From assembly GCF_025148125.1 (NCBI RefSeq), contig NZ_CP102267.1, positions 3,606,501-3,670,500 on the forward strand: a stretch of DNA of 64,000 nucleotides, given 5' to 3'. Origin of the DNA: Blautia wexlerae DSM 19850 (lineage in GTDB: Bacteria; Bacillota; Clostridia; Lachnospirales; Lachnospiraceae). Both the position numbers and the translations under genes were made by a program. The notes under the pieces are model-generated. The model saw only the letters and a program-made list of their open reading frames with translations. It had not been told where the DNA came from and did not search any database. Shown piece after piece: positions 1 through 8,584 of this stretch. Numbering within the stretch: position 1 is the first letter of the stretch; every line of letters starts with the position of its first letter.

Positions 1-281
1 GCCATTCTTGAAAAAACCATCTCATATCCGTCATTTCCATAATTCAATGAACGATTCACACGACTGATCGTTGCTGTGGAAGCTCCGGTTTTCTCCGAAA
101 TATCAAGATAGGTTCTCTTGTCCATCAGCATCTTGGCAACCTCAAAACGCTGTGATAAGGAAAGAAGTTCATTGATCGTGCATACATCCTCAAAAAAAGT
201 ATAGCACTCTTCTTTATCCTTCAGGCATAAAATCGCTTCAAAAAGCTGATCTACAGCCTCTGTTCTGATTTTTTTACTCAT
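1..281 (-). CDS. TrpR-like YerC/YecD family regulator, 3' end outside window
   Basis: The visible 93 residues begin MSKKIRTEAVDQLFEAILCL and contain a helix-turn-helix of the TrpR type (LSQRFEVAKMLMDKRTYLDI, then SEKTGASTATISRVNRSL). This matches the YerC/YecD family, small DNA-binding proteins related to the Trp repressor; the ligand and targets of this family are poorly defined. An ATG lies at 287 and another at 281. The AGGAG motif around 291-295 leaves about 7 bases to 281 but almost none to 287, so 281 is preferred. The gene runs off the left edge, so its C-terminus is unseen. A 9-bp inverted repeat lies just upstream and could be an operator. Confidence 0.8.
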   Translation of the reverse strand, partial: MSKKIRTEAVDQLFEAILCLKDKEECYTFFEDVCTINELLSLSQRFEVAKMLMDKRTYLDISEKTGASTATISRVNRSLNYGNDGYEMVFSRM

Positions 282-317
282 TTTCATGCTCCTTTTAGAA
301 CTCTGTACTTCACTGGA

Positions 318-342
318 CGGACATTTGTCTTTAAAATGTCCG
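318..342. promoter_or_regulatory. 25-bp inverted repeat upstream of the TrpR-like gene
   Basis: CGGACATTT at 318-326 and AAATGTCCG at 334-342 are perfect 9-base inverted arms around a 7-base loop. No T-tract follows on either strand, so it is not a normal intrinsic terminator. Its position 37 bases before the start of a TrpR-like gene fits an operator, possibly autoregulatory, but that is inference. Confidence 0.45.
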
Positions 343-498
343 TGTTATATTTCTAACAGTGATATTTTACCACGTTAAATTATAGGAAGCAAGCCTTTAA
401 CCTAAAAGAAATTACAGATTTTTTTATTTTCTCACAAAAACCTCTTTCGAAGAGTAAGGCAGATAAAATCATCCTCTTTGTGACGCAGCTCTACACCA

Positions 499-524
499 AA
501 TAACTGCTTCTCAGTTTATCAGAA
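499..524 (-). repeat. Short 3'-end repeat, copy A, containing the PHP stop codon
   Basis: On the minus strand this reads TTCTGATAAACTG then AGAAGCAGTTATT. A nearly identical 26-base stretch (24 of 26) occurs at 51671-51696. In both places the TGATAA provides the stop codon of the minus-strand gene, and a small AACTG/CAGTT hairpin follows. Confidence 0.6.
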
Positions 525-1241
525 CTTACGATTCACATACTTCCTTATTGCATCCGCAGACCGATTAAGAACCAGCTCTTCCGGAAAATCCAGTTTCTCC
601 AGCAGATCTCTCGCCAGATCAAACTCCCCAATCAGCAAGTCAAAATGAGCATCACTATCCATCACCACCGGAACCTGATATTTCTTACACAGATTCAGCA
701 TCACAGTATCATTCTCCACAGCATTCTGCCGGTTACAGTCCGGATCCATAGAATGATTATTCAGTTCCAAAACCTTCCCATATTCCTTCGCACCCTGAAC
801 CAGTGCCTCATAATCGATTTCATATCTCCCATCATCCGGATGTCCGATAATATTTACATACGGATTCTTCATTACATTCAGATAGCTTTCTGTATTCTCC
901 AGCTTAGATCCCGGCTTCATGCATGGCATATGCAGACTGGCGATCACCACATCCATCCTCTCCAACGTCCGCTGCGCCAGATCCACAGTCCCCTGTGCAT
1001 CCAGAATATTCACCTCAGACCCCAGAAGCAACTGAATCCCATACATCTCCCTGGGCACAATTTTCAGATTCTCAAAATAATACTTATGACAGGTCCCCGG
1101 CATAGCAGGCGCATGCTCCGTAATCCCCAGAACCTCCAGTCCCTTATCTGCGGCCGCTTTCGCCATCTCCCTCAGAGAACAATATGCATGACCACTCACC
1201 AAAGTATGTGTATGCAAATCCAACACAGAACTATATCTCAT
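519..1241 (-). CDS. PHP-domain phosphatase, YcdX-like
   Basis: The protein starts MRYSSVLDLHTHTLVSGHAY and carries the PHP metal-binding set: DLHTHT at the N-terminus, GITEHAP, an internal GSEV, SLHMP, IGHPDDGR, LNNHS and a C-terminal DSDAH. This pattern matches the YcdX-type phosphatase branch of the PHP superfamily, which uses a metal cluster to hydrolyse phosphoesters; the natural substrate is not known. The start at 1241 has AGGAG nine bases upstream. An alternative in-frame ATG at 1280 adds 13 residues that precede the usual family start. It ends inside a short repeat that provides tandem stops. A large hairpin element lies 130 bases upstream. Confidence 0.85.
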   Translation of the reverse strand: MRYSSVLDLHTHTLVSGHAYCSLREMAKAAADKGLEVLGITEHAPAMPGTCHKYYFENLKIVPREMYGIQLLLGSEVNILDAQGTVDLAQRTLERMDVVIASLHMPCMKPGSKLENTESYLNVMKNPYVNIIGHPDDGRYEIDYEALVQGAKEYGKVLELNNHSMDPDCNRQNAVENDTVMLNLCKKYQVPVVMDSDAHFDLLIGEFDLARDLLEKLDFPEELVLNRSADAIRKYVNRKF

Positions 1242-1377
1242 AACAACCCACTCCTCACTTCGTACAATATTCCCCCTCATTATACGACCATCCTTCTACC
1301 TCCACAAGCAAATTTTCCGTCCACCCATTTTTATCGTCCATTTTTACTCAATCCAACACCCCAAAAATCGCCAGCAG

Positions 1378-1600
1378 CCAGCGCAGAAAAATAGTGTGTT
1401 TGATGTGCATTTGCAGGTATCTTAGATATTCTTAGGTCAAAAAAATCTGCGTTATGAGCCGGCTGTATCACTGTCTGAGCGGAGTCTGCGACGGAGCGAG
1501 TTTGAGAAGCCGGCTCATGCCTTTAGCAGATTTTCTTGGCCTTAGAATATCTTAGATGCCGAAACCGCACATCAAACACACTATTTTTCTGCGCGTCCCC
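1378..1600. repeat. Giant hairpin element, copy 1 (structured repeat)
   Basis: Outer arms at 1381-1408 and 1567-1594 are perfectly complementary over 28 bases. Inside are a near-complementary stretch with CTTAG motifs on both sides (about 1418-1437 and 1540-1560), a 9-bp stem (1442-1450 with 1526-1534) and an 11-bp stem ATGAGCCGGCT (1454-1464 with 1508-1518), so almost the whole element can fold as one rod with a ~43-base apex. A second copy at 26621-26836 shares the loops and junctions but has different, still complementary, arms. No reading frame of note is inside. It lies between two minus-strand genes (mmsB upstream, PHP gene downstream). The ends CCAGCGC and GCGCGTCCCC are the same in both copies. 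Confidence 0.85.
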
Positions 1601-1653
1601 TGTCAAGTCAAACAGATATTCGCAATTAAAGCAGGAGACTTACTTGATTCGGT

Positions 1654-1685
1654 AAAAAAACAGGGCCTGCACCCTGCAAGCCCTG
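1654..1685 (-). terminator. Intrinsic terminator after the mmsB-like gene
   Basis: On the minus strand an 11-bp stem (CAGGGCTTGCA with TGCAGGCCCTG, one G-T pair) closes a GGG loop and is followed by seven T. It lies 36 bases after the end of the permease gene and closes the sugar transporter operon. Confidence 0.85.
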
Positions 1686-1720
1686 CAAAAAATTTCCATT
1701 TAAGAATGAATATACAATTT

Positions 1721-2893
1721 TTATTTTACGATAAAAGATTTTCTCTTACTAACAACATCAAAGATAACCGCTGCCAGCAGAACCAGACCTTTAACAACCT
1801 TCTGCAGGTTCTGGTCAATACCCATGATACTCATACCTAAGTTCAGAACACCCATCAGTAATGCACCAATGATAACCCCCGGAACTGTACCGGTTCCGCC
1901 ATAAGCAGAAGCACCACCAATAAAACAAGCACCGATAGCATCCATCTCAAAGTTTGTACCTGCCTGAGGATTGGCAGAATTCAGACGGGCCATAGTAACC
2001 ATACCTGCAATAGCAGCCAGAAGACCCATATTCAGATAAGCAAGGAAATAAACCTTATTTGTATTAATACCGGAAAGCTTTGTAGCCTTCTCATTACCGC
2101 CAACTGCATAGAAATAACGTCCTGTAGTTGTCTTGGAAGCAATATATGTATAGATTGCAATAATCACAGCTACCCAGATCAGAGAATTCGGAATACCTTT
2201 ATACTGAGCCAGACGGAACATAAAAGCAATAACAACTGCACAGATCAGAATCATCTTAACTGCAACGCCACCAAAAGCATCTACACTGTACCCTTTCTTC
2301 ACACGATCTGCACGATTCTTCAGAACAAGCAACACATATACAATACAGACAATAATACCAACTACAAAACAGATAAGATTAAATCCCTCTTTTCCAAATG
2401 GATCCGGAATATAATTGTTAAACAGTGCCAGGTAAGAATCAGGCATTGGTGCCAGTGTCTGTCCCTGTAAAACTACGTTTGAAAGACCACGGAACGCAAG
2501 CATACCAGCCAGAGTTACAATAAACGGTGGGATTCTTACATATGCAATCCAGAATCCCTGCCATGCACCGATGGCAATACCTGTAAGCAACATAACCAGC
2601 ATTGTAAGATATGGGTTCATACTGTTGAGAACCATCATCTTACCGCCAACTGCTGCTACAAAACATACAACAGAACCAACAGAAAGGTCAATATTACCAC
2701 CAGTCAGAATACAGAACAACATACCTGTTGCAAGGATAAATACATACGCATTCTGGGCTACAAGGTTATTCACATTCTGAGGAAGAAGCATAACCCCCTT
2801 TGTATTTACAGCAAACATGATGACTACCAGAACAAGAACAAGCACCATGGTATATTTCTTTAATATCTCTGAAAAACTAATCTTTTTTTCCAT
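1721..2893 (-). CDS. mmsB: Multiple-monosaccharide ABC transporter permease (MmsB/GguB type)
   Basis: This 390-residue protein is a membrane permease of the ribose/xylose/galactose class (BPD_transp_2 family). It shows about ten hydrophobic segments and the family loop sequence GRYFYAVGGNEKATKLSGINT near residues 265-285, the site that contacts the ATPase. Its length and its two-permease-domain homodimer style fit MmsB/GguB rather than RbsC. It begins six bases after the stop of the ATPase gene and is the last gene of the operon, which ends in a strong terminator. It forms the membrane channel for a sugar delivered by the ChvE-like binding protein. The substrate (arabinose, xylose, galactose or glucose are typical for the family) cannot be fixed from sequence. 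Confidence 0.9.
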   Translation of the reverse strand: MEKKISFSEILKKYTMVLVLVLVVIMFAVNTKGVMLLPQNVNNLVAQNAYVFILATGMLFCILTGGNIDLSVGSVVCFVAAVGGKMMVLNSMNPYLTMLVMLLTGIAIGAWQGFWIAYVRIPPFIVTLAGMLAFRGLSNVVLQGQTLAPMPDSYLALFNNYIPDPFGKEGFNLICFVVGIIVCIVYVLLVLKNRADRVKKGYSVDAFGGVAVKMILICAVVIAFMFRLAQYKGIPNSLIWVAVIIAIYTYIASKTTTGRYFYAVGGNEKATKLSGINTNKVYFLAYLNMGLLAAIAGMVTMARLNSANPQAGTNFEMDAIGACFIGGASAYGGTGTVPGVIIGALLMGVLNLGMSIMGIDQNLQKVVKGLVLLAAVIFDVVSKRKSFIVK

Positions 2894-2898
2894 CTTCT

Positions 2899-4437
2899 TT
2901 ACGCTCCTTTTCCTGATTTTACGATCTTGGACATGATCAGTTCTGATGTGGCCTCTTCTTTGCCGACCTCACCTACGAACTTGCCCTCATTCATGATATA
3001 GATTCTGTCTGACATTCCAAGTACTTCCGGAAGTTCAGAAGAAATCATGATGACAGATTTTCCTGCTGCTACCAGATCGTTGATAATACAGTAAATTTCG
3101 TATTTCGCACCTACGTCAATACCACGGGTAGGCTCATCAAGGATCAGAATATCCGGTTCTGTAAACATCCATTTTGCAAGAAGGACTTTCTGCTGGTTAC
3201 CACCACTTAAGTTGCCTACATTCTGCTCGACAGACGGACATTTTGTTTTCAACTTCTTTCTGTAATCCTCTGCCACCGCATATTCTTTATCTGCGTCAAT
3301 AACCTTTCCATTACTGACTCCCTTCATATTTGCAAGAGAAGTATTCATCTTAATGGATTTGGAAAGTATCAGACCATTTCCTTTTCTGTCCTCTGTAACA
3401 TAAGCAAGCTTGTTATCGATTGCTTCCTGTACAGTATTCAGCTTCACTTCTTTTCCGTTCATGAATACCTGACCGGAAATCTTAGTTCCATAACTTTTTC
3501 CGAAAATACTCATTGCAAGCTCTGTACGTCCTGCACCCATAAGTCCGGAGATACCTACTACTTCTCCCTTATGCACCTTAAATGATACATTATCTACTAC
3601 TTTTCGCTCTGAGTACAGCGGATGATAGACATTCCAGTTCTTAACCTCCATGGAAACATCCCCGATCTTTACATCCGGACGTTTCGGGAATCGATCTGTC
3701 ATCTCACGACCTACCATACCCTGAATAATACGCTGCTCGGAAAAGTCATCTTTTTTCTTATCCAAAGTCTCGATAGTAGATCCATCACGGATAACTGTAA
3801 TCTTATCCGCAACATAGGAAATTTCATTTAGTTTATGGGAAATGATAATAGATGTCATTCCCTGTTTTTTGAACTTCAGAAGCAATTCCAGCAGAGCCTG
3901 AGAATCATCCTCATTTAAAGATGCTGTCGGCTCGTCCAGGATCAGAAGCTTGGCATTTTTTGCCAGTGCCTTGGCGATTTCTACCAGCTGCTGTTTACCT
4001 ACACCAATATCCTTGATCAAAGTTCTGGAGGATTCTTCAAGTCCTACTATTTTCAGATATTTATCTGCTTCTCCGTAAGTTTCATTCCAGTTAATAGATA
4101 ATGAACTTCCTCTTTCATTACCCAGATACATATTTTCACCGATCGTCATATATGGGATCAGCGCCAGTTCCTGGTGAATGATTACAATTCCTTTTTCTTC
4201 ACTGTCTTTAATTGTATTGAATTTACAGATTTCACCGTTATAAATAATATTACCATCGTATGTTCCATACGGATAAATACCACTTAATACATTCATCAGG
4301 GTAGATTTACCGGCTCCATTTTCACCGACCAGAGCGTGGATCTCGCCCTCTTCCACCTGAAGATTAACGTTATCCAGTGCTTTTACACCTGGGAAAGTTT
4401 TGGTAATATTTTTCATTTCCAGAAGTATCTTAGCCAA
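2899..4437 (-). CDS. mmsA: Multiple-monosaccharide ABC transporter ATPase (MmsA/GguA type)
   Basis: The 512 residues contain two ABC ATPase domains in tandem. The N-terminal one has Walker [10 protein letters not shown] (about 38-46), the signature and Walker [12 protein letters not shown]; the C-terminal one has a degenerate P-loop GLMGAGRTE, signature LSGGNQQK and Walker [14 protein letters not shown] degenerate second P-loop is usual in the carbohydrate CUT2 class. The start codon is TTG at 4435-4437, with GGGAGGG eight bases upstream at 4446-4452. It lies between the binding-protein gene and mmsB and powers import. A hairpin-rich 143-base gap separates it from the binding-protein gene, which probably lowers its expression relative to that gene. 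Confidence 0.92.
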   Translation of the reverse strand: MAKILLEMKNITKTFPGVKALDNVNLQVEEGEIHALVGENGAGKSTLMNVLSGIYPYGTYDGNIIYNGEICKFNTIKDSEEKGIVIIHQELALIPYMTIGENMYLGNERGSSLSINWNETYGEADKYLKIVGLEESSRTLIKDIGVGKQQLVEIAKALAKNAKLLILDEPTASLNEDDSQALLELLLKFKKQGMTSIIISHKLNEISYVADKITVIRDGSTIETLDKKKDDFSEQRIIQGMVGREMTDRFPKRPDVKIGDVSMEVKNWNVYHPLYSERKVVDNVSFKVHKGEVVGISGLMGAGRTELAMSIFGKSYGTKISGQVFMNGKEVKLNTVQEAIDNKLAYVTEDRKGNGLILSKSIKMNTSLANMKGVSNGKVIDADKEYAVAEDYRKKLKTKCPSVEQNVGNLSGGNQQKVLLAKWMFTEPDILILDEPTRGIDVGAKYEIYCIINDLVAAGKSVIMISSELPEVLGMSDRIYIMNEGKFVGEVGKEEATSELIMSKIVKSGKGA

Positions 4438-4483
4438 TTTTGTTTCCCTCCCTTTTATAAATCATGCCTGCGGCGGGCAGCCC

Positions 4484-4565
4484 TATAGCAATCCCAGGAA
4501 ATACTGAATTACATTATTTTCTGGGATTGCTATAGATTAACACAGGCGGGTGGTATTCCCGCCTG
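4484..4565 (-). promoter_or_regulatory. Two intercistronic hairpins between binding protein and ATPase genes
   Basis: Two inverted repeats lie in the gap: TATAGCAATCCCAG at 4484 with its complement ending at 4534 (20-base arms, one or two mismatches), and CAGGCGGG at 4543-4550 with CCCGCCTG at 4558-4565. Neither has a clean T-tract in the minus direction. Such hairpins after a binding-protein gene usually protect its mRNA end or reduce read-through into the transporter genes. Confidence 0.65.
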
Positions 4566-4580
4566 TATGATCAATTTTTA

Positions 4581-5648
4581 TTACTTAATCTGATCTTCTG
4601 TATAATATCCGGAATCGATCAGCATTTCTTTGTAATTGTCAACCGTGACAACAACCGGATCACAAAGGTATGTCGGGATAACACCTGTGCCGTTATCATA
4701 GGATTCTGTATCATTAACTTCCGGTTCTTCACCTTTCATGATGGAATCAACCATTCCAACAACTGCTGTTGCAAGAGCACGTGTATCCTTGAATACGGAC
4801 ATAGCCTGTTTTCCTGCTACAAGGTTCTTAACATTTGGTGTATCACAGTCCTGACCTGTGATGATCGGATATTCTCCTGTGTAGGAAGCTGCAAGAGCAT
4901 TTTCTACGCCAAGTGCTGTAGAGTCATTGGAGCAGAGAACTGCATCAAGATTTGAACCGTCTGAGTAGTTACCTGCGATAATTGTATCCATTCTGTCCTG
5001 AGCCTTTGCACTGTCCCAGTTAGCAGTTGCAACCTGCTCAAATTCTGTCTGTCCGGATTTAACTACCAGCTTACCTTCGTCAATATATTTCTGAAGTACA
5101 TCCATTGCTCCGCCGAAGAAGAAGTTACAGTTATTGTCACCAGGATCACCTGTGAACAGCTCAATATTAAACGGTCCGTCCTGATTGTCGAGATCAAGTG
5201 CATCTACTAAATATTCGCCCTGTTTCTGACCTACCTTGTAATTATCAAATGTTGCATAATAAGTAACTGCATCTGAGTTCATAAGCAGACGGTCATAGGA
5301 AATAACCGGGATTCCTGCTTCTTTAGCCTGTTTCAGTGGCTCACCAAGACTGCTTCCGTCGATAGATGCCACAACCAGAAGATCACATCCGTTTGCAACC
5401 TGATTCTCAAGCTGTGAAACCTGTGTGCTTACATCGTTGGATGCATACTGAAGGTCTACTTCATAGCCGGCTGCTTCCAGCTCTTTCTTCATGTTCTCGC
5501 CATCCTGATTCCATCTCTGAAGATCTTTTGTAGGCATTGTAACACCGATCAGTTTCTTGTCATCCGCTTTAACAGCTACTCCCGGGATAACTACCATTCC
5601 AGCTACCATTGATGCACAAAGAATTGCAGATACGACTTTCTTTCTCAT
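4581..5648 (-). CDS. ChvE-like sugar-binding protein of the MmsAB transporter
   Basis: The 355-residue product belongs to the periplasmic-binding-protein type 1 family and resembles ChvE (GVTMPTKDLQRWNQDG at the start of the mature part, PVISYDRLL, DPGDNNCNFFF, GVIPTYLCDPVVV near the end). It has a Sec signal peptide (MRKKVVSAILCASMVAGMVV...) with likely cleavage after VKA. It lacks the lipobox cysteine normally expected for a binding protein in a Gram-positive cell, so how it stays at the surface is unclear. The start at 5648 has GGAGG nine bases upstream; a longer frame upstream has no such site. It is the first gene of the mmsAB operon. Confidence 0.88.
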   Translation of the reverse strand: MRKKVVSAILCASMVAGMVVIPGVAVKADDKKLIGVTMPTKDLQRWNQDGENMKKELEAAGYEVDLQYASNDVSTQVSQLENQVANGCDLLVVASIDGSSLGEPLKQAKEAGIPVISYDRLLMNSDAVTYYATFDNYKVGQKQGEYLVDALDLDNQDGPFNIELFTGDPGDNNCNFFFGGAMDVLQKYIDEGKLVVKSGQTEFEQVATANWDSAKAQDRMDTIIAGNYSDGSNLDAVLCSNDSTALGVENALAASYTGEYPIITGQDCDTPNVKNLVAGKQAMSVFKDTRALATAVVGMVDSIMKGEEPEVNDTESYDNGTGVIPTYLCDPVVVTVDNYKEMLIDSGYYTEDQIK

Positions 5649-5693
5649 TGTAAAAATCCTCCATTTCTTTTTACGTTTCTCACGTTTTCTTGA

Positions 5694-5706
5694 TAACGTT
5701 ACTATA
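5694..5706 (-). promoter_or_regulatory. Promoter -10 and overlapping palindrome before the sugar operon
   Basis: On the minus strand TGCTATAGT forms an extended -10 (TATAGT at 5701-5706). The 8-base palindrome TAACGTTA at 5694-5701 overlaps it on the downstream side, a suitable place for a repressor. It only partly matches a CcpA cre site, so no regulator is named. Confidence 0.45.
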
Positions 5707-5760
5707 GCACAGGGCAATCTGGACATGGTTGGCAAGAAACAAGACATTTTAAGAAAAACA

Positions 5761-5787
5761 AAAAATGCCCTGCACAGGACAGGACAT
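5761..5787 (-). terminator. Intrinsic terminator after the second sugar-binding protein gene
   Basis: On the minus strand ATGTCCTG (5780-5787) and CAGGGCAT (5765-5772) pair with one T-G wobble and are followed by six T. It separates the two-component/binding-protein operon from the mmsAB operon. Confidence 0.8.
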
Positions 5788-5865
5788 TTTTGTTGCAAGA
5801 TAATGCTATATACTGATTTACTCTTACATCTGTAAAAGCAGCCGGATAATCTCTGAATATTTTAT

Positions 5866-6963
5866 TTAACTGTAATCCGCATTCAGATAAACTTCATCTC
5901 TGCGGTGGAAACCTCCTTCAATGATCACCTTATCTATATTCTCTTTTGTCACTGCAGTTGGTTCAAGGATGCAGGAAGGAATCTCATAAGTTCCGTCATT
6001 TACTGTTTCTGTCACATCTTCCAGTTCTGCAACTCCCTTTCCACTACCCATTTCCACTGCATATTTCGCTGCTTTTCTTGCCAGATCTTCAATTGGTTTA
6101 AAAGCAGTCATATACTGTGTTCCTTCTACTATTCTCTGACAAGCTGCAAGATCTCCATCCTGACCTACAACAACCACATTTCCGGCAAGCTGATTCTCTG
6201 CCAGTACCTGTACGACCTGACTGGCAATGTCATCATTTCCGCACATAATTCCCTTAACATGAGGATATTTTTCCAGGGCTTCCTCCACATATCCGGCAGC
6301 CAGTTCTGCTGTCCAGCCATCACAGTTAGCTTCATAAACCACATGCAGATCTGTGTCTGCAAGCATATCATCAAACCCCTGTTTCACCATCTGGACATTA
6401 TTATCTGAAGAGGATCCCTGTATCATAAAGACATCTCCTCCCTGAGGAAGTGCATTGACAAGTGCCTGTGCCATGATCTCACCCACCTTACGGTTATCAA
6501 AGGAAATGTACAAATCTGTATTGGCATTATTGACCATTCTGTCATAGGAAATAACCGGAATTCCCGCACTCTGTGCCTTCTGTATGGCATCTGAAAGTGC
6601 TCCACAGTCTCTTGCGATCACAACGATCACATCCACCTGCTTATTTATAAAGTATTCAATCTGACTGATCTGCTCTTTGACATCTGCACCTGCATCCTGC
6701 ACATTTACCTCTGCTCCCAGTTCTCTGGCAGTCGCCACAAATACATCTCTGTCGCGGATCCATCTTTCTATAACAAAAGAATCCACTGTAAGTCCGATCT
6801 GAACCTTATCCTCTTCCTTATTCTCTTCTGCTGTTTCTTCATTCTTATTCTGTTTTTGTTCTGAAGAGGAACCACATCCTGTCAGCAGTATCATCCCTGT
6901 ACAAAATGCCAGTATTCCAAGCAGCAGCTTTCCGCAATTCTTTTTTGTCTTATATAATTTCAT
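5866..6963 (-). CDS. Sugar-binding lipoprotein, XylF/RbsB-like
   Basis: This 365-residue protein has a clear lipoprotein signal (hydrophobic stretch followed by LLTGC, lipidated Cys near residue 30), an acidic linker rich in E, K and N, and a type 1 periplasmic-binding fold (QIGLTVDSFVIERWIRDRD, PVISYDRMV, VVVGQDGDLAACQRI). Its closest style is the D-xylose binding protein XylF. Its ATG overlaps the stop of the response regulator gene (TGATG), so translation is coupled. The operon also carries a YesM-type kinase and lacks its own permease, so it may feed the neighbouring MmsAB transporter or work as a sensor partner for the kinase. Confidence 0.85.
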   Translation of the reverse strand: MKLYKTKKNCGKLLLGILAFCTGMILLTGCGSSSEQKQNKNEETAEENKEEDKVQIGLTVDSFVIERWIRDRDVFVATARELGAEVNVQDAGADVKEQISQIEYFINKQVDVIVVIARDCGALSDAIQKAQSAGIPVISYDRMVNNANTDLYISFDNRKVGEIMAQALVNALPQGGDVFMIQGSSSDNNVQMVKQGFDDMLADTDLHVVYEANCDGWTAELAAGYVEEALEKYPHVKGIMCGNDDIASQVVQVLAENQLAGNVVVVGQDGDLAACQRIVEGTQYMTAFKPIEDLARKAAKYAVEMGSGKGVAELEDVTETVNDGTYEIPSCILEPTAVTKENIDKVIIEGGFHRRDEVYLNADYS

Positions 6964-8558
6964 CAGCCTAACCTCTCTCTGAACTCACTAGGCGTAACTC
7001 CTTCATACTTCTTGAAAATCCTGCTGAAGTAATTGGGATCACTGTATCCTGACTGTGCACATATTTCCTTAATGGAAAGTCTGGAATCCTGCAGAAGTTC
7101 TCTGGCATTTTTCAGACGTATTTCTGTAAGATATTCAATAAAGTTCTTACCTGTTTCCTGTTTAAAAAGTTTACTGAAATAATATGGACTGATATCTACC
7201 TCTCTTGAAACATCATCCAGAGAAATATCCCTGCGGAAATTTTCATTGATATATTCCTTTGCTCTGTCAATAATACTGCCAGCTTCTTTTTCCTTGGAAT
7301 TCTCCAGTTTCGTACAGATTTCTCTCGTCTTATCCAGAAACCACTTCTTCAGATTTTCTATATCCGTACAGGACTGAAGCTCCCGGATATAGCTTCTCCT
7401 GCTGTTAACATTATATTTCAAAGTTCCTGCAAAGAATGCCCTGCGTTCCGCATTCATCACCATCTCCAGGATTTTAATCTCAATGTCTTCTCTTGTGACT
7501 GTCTGCTGACTGTGCATCCATTCAAAAAATCCCTCTGCGCAGTTCATCGCTCCCGCAGCATCCTTCTCAAGGATCCTCTTCTGATATCTGATTTCCAGGT
7601 CTCTTGGATATTCCCCGTCATATTTCTGTGCCGCCGGTACATCCTCAATATGCACTACATGACTGATGCTCTCTCTCAGTGCGACCACCGCTTCCTTAAA
7701 AGATTCCTTCACGCTTCCAAGTTCTTTGACCCTTCCTATTCCACAGCGGAACATACTGTCGATCCGGTTTTCAAATTTATGTACCATATTTCTGGCTCTT
7801 GTGACAATTGCAACTCTGTCTTCGTAATCTTCTTTCGCATTTTCATAAGGAACAAGCAGTACGATCCTGTTTCCCATAATAGGACCTACAAGGCATTCAA
7901 AGAATCCCTGTGCGATTTCACGAAAAGTAGAATAAAATTTGTTTGCCTTTACACTTGCACCTACTGCATTACTGAGCACCCCATTTTCCATAGAATCTCC
8001 AAATTCTATGACCATCATATAACCGTATTTCTGACGGATATCAAGAAGCTGTGTATAATTATCCTGATAAGTAACAAAATCATCCTGCAGAAGAATATTA
8101 TTGATATATCCACTCTCAATCATAGGTACCACTGTCTCCAGTTTCTCTCTGATCAGGAGATCATCGCTTCTCTTCTGCCGTATCTGATCTACCTTTGTCA
8201 TCATCTTCGCGCAGGTTTCCAGAATTACTTTCTTATTTACAGGCTTTGTGAGAAACTCCTGAACTCCCAGGTTCACTGCTTCTTTTGCATAATTAAACTT
8301 ATCATATGCAGTTATGATCACAAAAACTGCTGAGCTGTTAAATTTCTGAATTTCCCTGATTGCCTGGATTCCGCTTATTCCCGGCATCTGGATATCCATA
8401 AAACAGATATCCGGCGGATATGCCTGTGCCATCTCCACCACAACTCTGCCTGACTTTGCACAGTGGATCTCACATTCATTTCCATATTCAGTTTCAATAA
8501 TTTTCTTTAATGATTCCAGCATGATACCTTCATCATCTGCCAGCAAAATTCTATACAT
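6963..8558 (-). CDS. YesN-type response regulator with AraC output domain
   Basis: The 531 residues begin with a receiver domain (acidic pair DDE at 8-10, phosphoacceptor Asp55 in FMDIQMPG, Thr in ITAYD, Lys in TKPVNKK). A long middle region follows, then a C-terminal AraC/XylS double helix-turn-helix (about 430-531; DDVSREVDISPYYFSKLFKQ and KEICAQSGYSDPNYFSRIFK). It pairs with the YesM-type kinase encoded 26 bases upstream. Such systems activate carbohydrate transport genes, so the mmsAB operon just downstream is the likely target. It overlaps the next gene by one base. Confidence 0.92.
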   Translation of the reverse strand: MYRILLADDEGIMLESLKKIIETEYGNECEIHCAKSGRVVVEMAQAYPPDICFMDIQMPGISGIQAIREIQKFNSSAVFVIITAYDKFNYAKEAVNLGVQEFLTKPVNKKVILETCAKMMTKVDQIRQKRSDDLLIREKLETVVPMIESGYINNILLQDDFVTYQDNYTQLLDIRQKYGYMMVIEFGDSMENGVLSNAVGASVKANKFYSTFREIAQGFFECLVGPIMGNRIVLLVPYENAKEDYEDRVAIVTRARNMVHKFENRIDSMFRCGIGRVKELGSVKESFKEAVVALRESISHVVHIEDVPAAQKYDGEYPRDLEIRYQKRILEKDAAGAMNCAEGFFEWMHSQQTVTREDIEIKILEMVMNAERRAFFAGTLKYNVNSRRSYIRELQSCTDIENLKKWFLDKTREICTKLENSKEKEAGSIIDRAKEYINENFRRDISLDDVSREVDISPYYFSKLFKQETGKNFIEYLTEIRLKNARELLQDSRLSIKEICAQSGYSDPNYFSRIFKKYEGVTPSEFRERLG

Positions 8559-8584
8559 CTTCTCTCACTCCCATAATACTTCTC

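Noticed and set aside
645-1394. 249-codon open frame on the plus strand opposite the PHP gene
   Set aside because: No ribosome site, composition dominated by Ile, His, Leu and Pro as expected from the reverse of a real gene, and it runs into the giant hairpin.
1378-1600. Giant hairpin as an insertion sequence or group II intron
   Set aside because: It encodes nothing, has no target duplication that I could see, and lacks intron domain V.
7512-8333. 273-codon plus-strand frame opposite the YesN-type regulator
   Set aside because: Shadow of a gene with clear domains; Cys/His/Phe-rich translation without any family.
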